A stretch of DNA of 64,000 nt from Dolomedes plantarius (Eukaryota > Arthropoda > Arachnida > Araneae > Dolomedidae), in the NCBI GenBank assembly GCA_907164885.2, contig OU015490.1:240129139-240193138 (forward strand), read 5' to 3'. The notes under the pieces were generated by a model, which had not been told where the DNA came from, made no database searches, and saw only the letters and a list, made by a program, of their open reading frames with translations. The first letter of the stretch is position 1. Each line of letters opens with the position of its first letter. The translations under genes and the position numbers were made by a program. This document shows positions 23,047-32,988 of the stretch, piece after piece.

Positions 23047-23361
23047 TCATAAGAAAAGAACATAAGAAAAGAATATATAAGAATATTCCCTCATAAGAAA
23101 AGAATAATTTGAAAGTAAAGAACAAGATGTTGCAATGCAAACAATAAAACAAGAACAAGCGTTAATAATAAAAAAATAAATCAGTTGAAGGTTAATTTTA
23201 GGCTGACAGTAATAAACACTTGGCCTCTCTGTCACCGAAGATAAATCTGCTAAGTACAAACCTGTCATATGTTCTGAATTCAATCTGCATTTACCCTTAT
23301 AAATGGATAAGATAGCAATAAATTCGCCGTATTTATCGCCCACGTCAAGAGGGGTACCCAC
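23047..23361 (-). other. frame conserved between family H copies, function unknown
   Basis: A 104-codon minus frame (MGTPLDVGDKYGEF, then ILSIYK, GLYLADL and YYCQPKINLQ) ends in a hydrophobic Cys-rich stretch. The same words appear, broken by frameshifts, at 29684-30061. I do not recognise the protein. Conservation at protein level across diverged copies suggests the family once carried a coding exon, but two copies are weak evidence. Confidence 0.3.
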
Positions 23362-23664
23362 TTCTTTACAAGCGCCCTTTTCTATATTGATTCCAACATC
23401 TTCCTACATATGAACTTCTCTTTAATAACCGTCGTCTTTTAGTGAGAACTTTAAACGTCGAATTTTGAACAGATGTGTTCAACATCTGTGTGAACAGATG
23501 TCGAATTTTGAACAGATGCACCCCTGCTAAATTTGGCGATTTTTTGTTTGGCGTCGCAACTATGCGATTTTGGCGAGATTTTGTTTTTTGTGTGGTAACC
23601 CTGTTTTTATGGCTATTTAATAGTGCGCGCGTGTGGCAATAATTATAATCCGACCACTATCCCA

Positions 23665-24096
23665 TTTTTATTGGGGTTCCTCAAGGTTCTCTGATTGGTC
23701 CAACCTTGTTTAATATCTACATTAACGACATTCCGCAGTACATAAAGACCGAAATTAATATTTTTGCAGACGTCACAGCTATTTTAGCCTCTAATCATAA
23801 TCATAAATATGCAGTCAAAGTTGCTAATGACCACGTTGCCCTTATTAATTCATGGATCGTTAAATGGAAAATAAAAAGTAACTGGGATAAGTGCATTGCC
23901 ACTATGTTCACTCATAAATGCGGAGATAAATCATAGGGAGATAAATCTCCCCACTATTCAAAATTATCTTCAAAATCTTGCTATTAACTTCCATAAAGAT
24001 TTACCAAATGATCTTATTAAAAATCTTGCCGATTACGATCCTGCTGGCCCAGCTAACAAGAAACGGCCATGTGCCATTCTTGCTCGCAACTTTTAA
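23665..24096 (+). pseudogene. Jockey-like LINE reverse transcriptase relic
   Basis: Residues GVPQGSLIGPTLFNIYINDIP are the RT core just before the catalytic box. The box reads FADVTAI where active elements have FADDTAI, so the second catalytic Asp is lost. The fragment then jumps (near 23935) to a segment resembling the C-terminus of such ORF2 proteins (LQNLAINFHKDLPNDLI, then PANKKRP), so a large internal part is deleted. About 300 bases of T-rich 3-prime UTR-like DNA follow. Confidence 0.85.
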
Positions 24097-24420
24097 TTGT
24101 TTGTCCTGTTCTTTGTTCGCTCAGTCTCTTTTTTCCCCCATGTTTTAGCTTTACTTGTACTATCGAAGCTTTTTGCTTTCCCCACTTTCTATTTTCCTTC
24201 CTACTTTCGTTTTTTATTGGTCACTTTCGTTTATTGTTAATTGTTATTTGTTTCGTTTTTTATTTGCCTACTTTCGTTTTATTGGTTCGTTTTTTATTGG
24301 TCGTTTTTATTGGTGAAGTTTTATGCATTGCATATCATTCTACAGTGGAGGGCCCGGCCCATGTACTGTAGTTACCACTACTCTTCCTGAAGCTCCTGAA
24401 GCAGTAATTATAATTTGGAA
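24097..24420 (+). other. T-rich LINE 3-prime UTR-like region
   Basis: Repeated TTTCGTTTTTTATTGG words after the LINE stop codon. No separate gene. Confidence 0.5.
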
Positions 24421-25100
24421 TTTGTGATTTCGAGTTATTAGAACCATGTTACTTGTTTCAACCATATGATTTTGGCGAGATTTTGTTTTTTATTGTTTTT
24501 TTATGCGTTTTACGTTTGAGTTTTTTAAAACTTTGTGGTTGATTTAAAGTTTGGTGGTTTGGAGTACTGTAGTTATACGTCTGCGTAAGTTAATGATATT
24601 TTCGTTTTACGAAATTAGATTCATCAATTTCTTCTCTTCCAAGAAAATGTTTTGTGTCTTGTAGAGTGTAGTTTGTGGCAAAATGAGTGACATGATTGAA
24701 TTGACGTTGTCGTTTAGGATGTATTTTATGGGAAACAGGAGTGTAATATGTTTTTGTATGGATAATTGGCATTTACGCCTATAAATTAGCTGCTGGGGAT
24801 TTCTGTAATGTTTTAGGAAGTTTAATGCAGCCAGCGTAAGATATGTTTGTGGTTCCTTCTAAGCAGCGGTGGTGGATTTCTGTAATGTTTTTCAAGATTA
24901 ATATAGCCAACGGTAAGTTTGTTTTCAACTTTTTATTTTTTGGTTGTTATTGATATTTTGTTTACATTTCGCACGAAAAAGATGTCTGCGGAAATCCTGT
25001 TGGCGACAAGTTGGCGCCAAGGGGGCTGCGTATAACACATCTGTTCCAAAACTTCGTCAAACCACGCCAAGGAATACCCACTTCCTTACTTTCATCCCTT

Positions 25101-25353
25101 GCAATATTCGCAACCAAGAGAAACGGTCCTAATGCAAAAAGTAATGTGCTTAAAACCCAGCTGTTGAGATGAAAAAGTATGATAGATATGACAAATTACA
25201 TAAAAGTACTGCAGCAGATTTTGTTGTATTATCTCCAAAATATTAAAATTATCTGATTTAAAGGGTCTAGATAAATAATAGAAGACGGGATTTTATTCAT
25301 AGAATGGCTTTTCTTTGCGAATGTACGCAATTTTTTTCTCTTCTAGCGGAATA
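25101..25353. other. non-coding spacer
   Basis: AT-rich, no gene seen. Confidence 0.4.
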
Positions 25354-28130
25354 ACAGTTAAAGTAAAGAAGTGTGTACCCCTTGGCACGGTTTGGCGAAG
25401 TTTTTAAAATTCGCTAAAATAACTCTAAAAAACGGCAACGGCAACATAACGGACAACAAAAAGAACATCTTCGATATAGGACCCCACTGGCGATATTTTA
25501 TATTGGCGACTTTTTTTTTTGTCGCCTAGCCAAACATCGCATCGTTAATATCGTATGAATTACATAGACATTTAATTTTGAAAAATATAAATTGAAAAAT
25601 AATGCAATAAGGAAAATAGCGAAAAATGGTAGGACTGCAATTTAGGGTGCCCCTTGTTTTCTTGGCACCAATTGTGCCCCGGAATATGATCGCCAAGTGT
25701 GTGATTTTTCTCACGCGTGCGCCAATGTTGTTACTCCTCCAAATTTTCGACCTGTTTGTCATGTGATTATTTTGTGACGCATATATCACGATGGATGTTT
25801 ATCGCCGCAATATTAAATGGAACGTTTGCACGGAACTAGTATGATATACCCCCCCCCCCAATGGCGATTTTGGCGATTTTTTTTTGTCGCCAAGCAGAAC
25901 GCGTGTCTTTGAAACGGGAAATTCCGGAAAGTCCCAAAAATACGCATTTTTTATACTGTTCAACCACAGAAAAGCACTAAAAATACATAAATACAAAAAA
26001 TAAAAGCTGAAAAATAATAAGAAATTTGTTAAGTGGGGGGGACTGCCCCCCAACACCCCCGCGAGAAAAAGTCAGTATAGTGCAACTAATAATAATTCAT
26101 TTAAATAAACATAAAATACATCTTGGTTAAATATACCACACATTTCGGTTAATCGGAAGAAGTTGGGGCTGCCGCCAACTTGGCGATTATTTACTTCCTG
26201 TTATGATGTATCCCCTTTTCTGGTTACTCCTACAATTCCATCTGAATACGCCTTTGATAGTGTTTGTTCAATGCTTTTCAGTTAGCCGTTTATTGCTATG
26301 TTGGTTAAAGATGTCGTTTCTAAATATTAGGGGAGGATTTTGGATATTGTTAGATGTAGATTTTCGCAATAGAGACTAAGGGGGGGGGGGGGTATAGAAA
26401 GGGTTGTAAATGACGCACTAGTCCATGGTTTCTTACATTCGGATCGGATAATATTATTTGATTTTTTGTGGGATAATAATATATATTTCTTGATTGAACA
26501 TAAATTAAAGCACAAATACAATAGAAAAAATACATTTTGGCAAGAGAATTTAAAAAAAAAGTATCTATACCGAAATTTTGTACTTCCTCCCAGTTAATCC
26601 CCGAAACGATTTCAATAAATTTATAAAACAATCTACATGCTAAACATGATTTCCGAAACATGTACATCGCTAGGTAGAATTTAAAATCTGCCTTACGATT
26701 GTAACCACGAACCCAGTGTTACATTGCTCCCCCCCACCCAATAACTTTCCTACAAACAAATGTAAAACCATCAGAATAAGAACTTTTAACTTTAATCCTC
26801 GTCTCTGACCCACATTTTTTGCAATTCGTGCTCTTTAACAACCCAACCTCCGTCAAAAAATTAAAAAGCAACTGTTATTTAATATTTTGACGGAGTATTA
26901 CACCAAAGCATTACACCAAAGTAAAAATCGGCAACACAACGACCAAAACAAAGGGCGCCAGATTTGGCGATGAATCTCTTGGGGGGGGGGGGGAGATATC
27001 ATACTTGTACCGTCAAGGATTTATTTATACCGCTGTATTCGGACAAAGCTAGTTCTGTAGTTCAAAGGACCCATGTTTTCTGTCTTAAGTTTTAGAATTC
27101 TTTTGATAATTTAAAAAATTGTACTCCATACGTTTGCAAATGTAAAAATTTGGTACAAAGCAATTGTGTATAAAATTTTTCTATATTGTTAACAAAATAT
27201 TGTGTTTTTTACCATTTTAATACTTATAGTTCATGCTTTTTATTGCATTTGCATAGCTTTTATGGATGTTTATTGTCAAAAAAACAAGGGGCACCCCGAA
27301 GTGCATTTTTACTGCACTTGATGGTGGCGCTGAATTCGGTTCTTTCTTTGTCTTAATAAACACTAAGTGTGCAAGTTTTCTCACGCGTGCTCCAATGTTG
27401 TTACTCCTGTGGCACGTTGGCACTATTGGCGCCAAAAAACAAGGGGCACCCTAAACTATAGTCCTACTGGCATGGTATGGTAAAATCAAATAAGAAAATA
27501 AGAAAAAAGCGATACAACCTGGTTTGCTTCATGAGACTGTGGCAGGGTTACCAAACCGAATTCTGTGTATACTAAATTACCAATATACGAATTCTACTAT
27601 ACCAAAGCTGTTCCAACGGGGTACGAAGTTGAAAATAACGTACTCCATCTTGTTACAATCTGGAAAATGGTTTATTTCAGTTTAAAACACACGCGACTGT
27701 TGCAAAGTTGCCGAAACGAATTCTGGGATACCACATGCGCCAAATGTAAAATGTAAAAAGTCGCCAATAAAAAATATCGGTAATGGGATCCTCTATCGAA
27801 GCTGTACCCAACAAAATTACGAGCAAATTGAGATGTGACGTGCATCTTGCAACTAAACGCATTAAGGTACCATGAGGCCAAGTTCACTGATGAGGATATC
27901 CCAGAGTTCAGTTTTCTCAAACAATGACAGCAGTGATATCTAGAGAGTAGACATCATCTATTCTTATAAGGCGGTGTTATGCGATGTCTTTGACGCAACC
28001 ATTTGAAAACTGTAGGACAGAAAATGGATGCCGCACGTTTTATTCGCAGACCTGTGGTATATACATTTAAATGAATTTTATAAATCTGTGCGTTTAACTA
28101 CAAACGCTTTGCCTCTCGTTTTTGCACGAG
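25354..28130. repeat. mosaic of family H-related inverted fragments
   Basis: Starts with a family H left end (TAAAGTAAAGAAGTGTGTAC). Nested inverted pairs follow. TAGGACTGCAATTTAGGGTG at 25630 faces its complement ending near 27470. AGTATGATATaCCCCC near 25840 faces its complement near 26990-27005. TTCGATATAGGACC to GGCGACTTTTT near 25468-25515 faces its complement near 27757-27805. CTCACGCGTGcGCCAATGTTG occurs twice in direct orientation (25712 and 27381). No intact gene; short frames are motif-free. Confidence 0.6.
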
Positions 28131-28170
28131 TTTAGATGGGGCATGCTGCTTGAAACTGCCTAGTTGCGCA

Positions 28171-28174
28171 AATG

Positions 28175-28211
<37 letters not shown>
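28171..28211. repeat. (ATA)n microsatellite
   Basis: About 13 tandem AAT units. Confidence 0.95.
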
Positions 28212-28341
28212 GATTTAGAGTGTATGCACAAGTCATCCACAGAGATCCAGAGTTTTGTAGCATACAGAAACTCTCCTGTGTGAAAAGGACGTCATTATGA
28301 TAGAATTTGTAATACTTTCCAATGAGCATTATTGTCGATTA

Positions 28342-28502
28342 AAGGTCTATTCACATAGCAGTCCATTAGCTCAAGCGTAAAAGGTCAACGGAGTGTTCAC
28401 GGAAGATGATACGTAGGTCAACGGATGATGTCATACCGCTCAGCTATATGATTGGTTAAAATTTAACGTTTACGCTAACGAACTGCTATGTGAACAGGCC
28501 CT
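28342..28502. mobile_element. MITE family K, copy 1
   Basis: 161 bp, TA on both sides. The ends are AAGGTCTATTCACATAGCAG and the complement of AGGGCCTGTTCACATAGCAG. The second copy is 44647-44786. TA duplication suggests Tc1/mariner-type mobilisation. Confidence 0.8.
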
Positions 28503-28515
28503 TAGAATATACTAT

Positions 28516-28853
28516 GGGCTCGAGGTAGCCTTGTGGTAGCGCTCTGGCTTTTGGTGCTGAGAGTGCTCGGATCAAATCCCGACACGCTCCATTAAATACC
28601 TCCGTGTCTAGGTCACATATGGGCACGTTAAATCCGTAGACCGAAAAATCCCTCTATGAGGTCTGAGAGGGTGGGAGAGGGTACGATCAATCTAGATGTT
28701 ACCCCTGGCGGTGCTCGGTCAAAATTGAGCTGGCAACTAGCTAAGACGAACGCTGACTCATATGGTGCTATATAAATTGGAGCCGCACACTTCAGCCCGA
28801 ACCCTATATGGACCTGGTTTGGAACTTCCACCCAGGGGGCATTAGCAACAACA
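28516..28853 (+). mobile_element. tRNA-derived SINE family 1, full copy
   Basis: The head GGTAGCCTTGTGGTAGCGC (A-box-like) and TCGGATCAAATCCCG (B-box-like) are about 45 bases apart, as in tRNA promoters. The body has TCGGTCAAAATTGAGC and ends CAGGGGGCATTAGCAACAAC, shared with 43479-43828. Pol III transcription and LINE-driven mobility are known for such elements and inferred here. Confidence 0.87.
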
Positions 28854-29471
28854 AGAATATACTTCACGATGACGCCATTTTATCTCGGGGAAATTTTTGT
28901 ATGCCCAAGACCCCAAAAAGTGTCCAAATGTACAATGAAGAGGCTATTACAGCAATTCATCTCGTGATCATCAATGAACATATAAAAAATAGAAATACAT
29001 GCTAAATTACATATTTAAGTATTTTAATATTTTATTAATATCGTAGCTTGCAAAATTATCATACAGTGAAGGATGAAGTTAATAAAAAAGCATTTAATTT
29101 GTTGACATAATTTTGCTGGAAGTTATTATCATTAATTAGCACTTCTTTCAGAACTGGCAATGCATATTTGCATGATGAAACAAGAGAGTTCATATTTATT
29201 TAATTATTCTCGCGTAGAGATGAGACGTTTTGATCGCGTCTATTTTAAGCAGAGTAGACAAGACTAAATTTTAAATACTCACTATTGTTAGGTCTGTTGA
29301 AGGAGGAAATATTTTGATCTCATCAAAGACTGAGTGTAACTATATTTATTTACTGATTATTTCGGTTCAGTAATGCTGTATAAATATTGACAGGTAAATT
29401 CATTTTCCAACTTTAATTTCAAACGAAAGCACAATAATCTATTATCTGTATGTGTATTTGAGAAAAAAAGC
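28854..29471. other. non-coding, no gene seen
   Basis: AT-rich. A 65-codon plus frame overlapping the SINE end has no motif. Confidence 0.4.
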
Positions 29472-30077
29472 TAAAGTAAAGAAGTGGGTACCCTTTGGCA
29501 CGGTTTGGCGAAGTTTTCGAAATTCGCTAAAATAGCACCAAAAAACGACAACAAAGCGGACAACAAAATTACGTGTATTTTACGCGATAATAGTGTTTTA
29601 ATATACATGCAGTTTTGGGCAATTTAGGTAGCATAAATATTTCAGAATAAATCCAAAATGGCATTCTTTCCTCATAATTGAAACTAAAGAACAGGGTATT
29701 GTAATGCAAACAATAAAACGATAACAAGCACTAATAAAAAAAAATTAAAAAGCAACTTAATGAGTCGAAGGTTAATTTTTGGCTGACAATAATAAACGAC
29801 ATCAATGCCAATGAAGCTAAATTCGTTAAATATAGACCTATTATATGTTCTGCAGTCAATCTTATAAATGGATAAGATCGCAATAGTTTCACCGCATTTA
29901 TCGCACTCGTCAAAAGGGGTACCCACTTCTTTCCCAGGTCTTTTTTCTGTAATGATTTCAACATCTTTCTGCATATGAACTTCTCTGTAATAACCGTTGT
30001 CTTGTAATGCGATTTTGGCGCATTTGGAAAACTTTGCCCAATCTCGCCAAGGGGTACCCACCTCTTTACTTTAACCG
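29472..30077. mobile_element. inverted-repeat family H, copy 3, compact
   Basis: About 605 bp. The left end is TAAAGTAAAGAAGTGGGTAC and the right end is the complement of TTAAAGTAAAGAGGTGGGTA. Both continue inward through CCTTGGC to a TTTGGCGAAGTTTTC-like block. GAGAAAAA occurs just outside both ends and may be a target duplication. Decayed minus-strand frames (29684-30061 and 29731-29964) share words with 23047-23361. Confidence 0.65.
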
Positions 30078-32940
30078 AGAAAAAGTTAATAACTGCTTTG
30101 TCGTTAATGATTACAGGATATTAAGCCTCTGAACGGTGATCAGTTTGTTTTAATCTTATAAAAATAATAGTCATCGTCGCCGTTATTGTCCTTTTCAATT
30201 AAAAATAGTGTTTTATTTGTAACTAAGAGCTCTGGATATAATGACCCATTAGGAGGTAATTCCCCGTTTTCAATTTATCCAATCATTGTTTCGTCTTTAT
30301 ATGCTTCAATTAAATAAAATAATTTAATATTATTGATAATCTGTTTTGAGTAAATACTCCTCCCGTTTTTGTAATTTAATAGTACATTTTGACCCAGTTA
30401 TTGTATGAAATTAAATGCTTCAAAATTAAAAAAAAAATAAAGGAAAAAGAAAAATGCATTTAATAGAATAGATGTTTAAAGAACCACGGATTCCTGCTTT
30501 GGTTTAGAATTTGGCTAAATTTCAAGACTGCTGGAAAAAACGAAAATATATTTCAGCAGCTTTAAAAGATCTTGTTTTTCTTCCATTAGGGAATTTTGTC
30601 ATGTGTTTTACTACCAGTTCGTTTCAAAACGTCAGGCACCACTATGATGACTACTTTCCAGGACCCGGTTACCTAGTTCTTCTAACCGATTTAAATCAGT
30701 TGAACTACCTTGGGTATCAGAGAATTTTTGTTTTTGAATTCTATTCCATAGATATTTCCTCCCTTATCATGTGGCCAATGACGTAGGATATTGGCTTGTA
30801 TATAATTAATTAATTTTATTTTATTTTGTCCATGATACATTTTTTTTTCATTCTAAGAATATTTATATTTTGTTTAGCCTGACGCACAATGAAAAGTTTG
30901 ACCCCATGCCCCCAAAGGGCCCCATGCCCCCCAACTTAACTTGAGATAAATTAAAACGTTAATAGAAGTTCAGTTAAAATTGGAAAATTCTTGAAAATTT
31001 TTAGGAAAGTTGGTTTTTCCCCGCTTTTTCAAGCTGTGAAACTGAAGATTCCGATTATGCCTTTAGCCTTAACATAGTTTTAACAATGATTTATCCATAA
31101 CAAAAATTCGATGCTATATTTTTTTTCTCATTTTATTTATATTATATTTATTTTTCTCATTTATGACTTTTGAATACTACTCAAACAATTTCAATTTAAA
31201 AGAAATCATAATATTTCATATTTTAAAGACCGTCCGGCAGTCAATGAGCTGATGAGGGCCCTGACTGAATTAAATTCGTGCCCCCCCCCCCCCCAAAAAA
31301 AAAAAAAAAAAAAAAAAAGTTAGAAGCACGCTACGCCTATACACGGGTTTTGAAACAAGCAACACAAAAAGCACTTATTTCCTTGCTCAGAGCACTAATA
31401 TTGCCATTTAGTTTGCCGCGTCCTCCGAAACGAGCAGACGGCATTTTTGTGTTTGTTTTATTTAGGTGCCGCCATCTGTCTGTGAAAAAGGAAACTAAAA
31501 GTTTCAATTTAATTTTTTTTTTCTCTGTGATAGATACTTTTTACAGGAGAAAATAATATTAAACACGTGTGTCTTTACTCACAATATTTACTGTATTTGA
31601 GTTACTATATTATCTAGAATCTTGGTATTTTAATTCCTGTAAGGAATCAATAGATTGTAATTCTCCTGGATAGTTTCTGTTGTGTTTAGATGTTAATCAT
31701 ATTTCTTTGGAACTTTTTATCCAATGTGTATACCCAACATATTAATTCGTCTTTTCTTTTAACTTTTTCATCTTTTATCAACCAGTCCCGTTTATATAAT
31801 TTTGGCGTCCTCATATAACGAATACAATTCAGCAAAATCCTCCCATGGATATATGTCCCTTTCCTGTTTAGAGTTTTCGACGTACTCGTGCTAGAGGCTG
31901 TCTATCTCTTTGGTTTGCAGAAATGTGCATACATTTGGTGTGTGACACTCAAGTGTCGCATTCTTTTGATGCGAGTTTGAAGGAAGCAAAATGGGCCTGT
32001 TGTGTGAGATGCTAGTTGTTCCGATGTGCGGCTTGCCTAGTGGCCAATTGTTCTTTCCCACAGACAAGCCCTTTGTAACGATCATCTTCTAGGATCAGGA
32101 TATAATTTTTAATCACAAAACCTTATAGTACAACTTAATTATTTGAGGAAGTGAAGAACCCTCATTTTTAATTTTTTACTCCTCGCAACTTTGTTAAAGA
32201 AATTTGAAAGCCTTGATAAATCATATTAATAATAATTTTTCATCATATGCTGTAATTTGATGTGACATTTGAATGCTTTAACACAAAAATCACCCTTAAA
32301 GGTGTAAAATATGAAAGGCAGCGTTTTGGAATTACATTTAAATAAAATTCTGTACCGTATTTAGTGAAATGAAAGGTAGGTTCATTTCACATTTCATTTC
32401 CGCCATCTGTCGGCTAAAAAAGGAAACTTGTACTCATCGCTAGGTTATTTTATTTTCAGAAAAATGTTGCTTTAGCTAGGTGAAGGGGCTCTTAATTGAG
32501 GAAAAGAAAGAAAAGTATTCGAGTATTTTTTCTTTAAAGGCAAACTAACTAAAAATCTCATCAAAACCATCCGTTATCGATCTTACACAATATTTGCCTA
32601 CTCGAACAGAGTGAAATAGTTATAATGACTAACTGAAAAGGAACCTTCATATCGGAGGAATATCGAAATTAGCTTGAAATCTCTATAATCTATAAAAACT
32701 AAGTGACGAGTTGCGGTTGATCTAGTAAAACCTTTATTATAACAGTTAAATATCATACGCAAGTATAGTTGTGCTCTGTAGGTTATGTTCTGACGAATAT
32801 CACTTCATCTTTGAAAAAAAAAATATTAGTAGGATTGCCCCTAATTTCGAGTATCTTTCTTTATGGGATATAATTTTATACAAGTGTATTAGCTTTCTTT
32901 GTAAAAGCATGTATTTTCCGTAGAAATCTTTAATTCTTCC
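30078..32940. other. intergenic DNA upstream of the host-like gene
   Basis: AT-rich with no recognisable gene. It contains a C14A24 homopolymer pair (31281-31318). First exons or a promoter of the gene at 32989 could lie here, but I cannot place them. Confidence 0.4.
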
Positions 32941-32954
32941 TTTCAACTTTTCAG
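32941..32954 (+). promoter_or_regulatory. probable 3-prime splice site before the start codon
   Basis: A pyrimidine-rich run ending TTTCAACTTTTCAG lies 34 bases before the ATG at 32989. It would suit an intron in the 5-prime UTR. Confidence 0.5.
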
Positions 32955-32988
32955 TCATATTTAAAGGAATTTTACATCGGTAATAAAA

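Larger units (their letters stand above)
22857..25100. mobile_element. inverted-repeat family H, copy 1, with inserted LINE relic
   Basis: The left end (AAGAAGTGGGTACtCTTGGCGTGGTTTGGCGAAG) has its complement near 25045-25098 (CTTCGTCAAACCACGCCAAG, then TACCCACTTCCTTAC). Internal blocks match family H copy 3 at 29472-30077. A LINE fragment occupies 23665-24420. The full extent is uncertain because several related fragments lie nearby. Confidence 0.55.
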
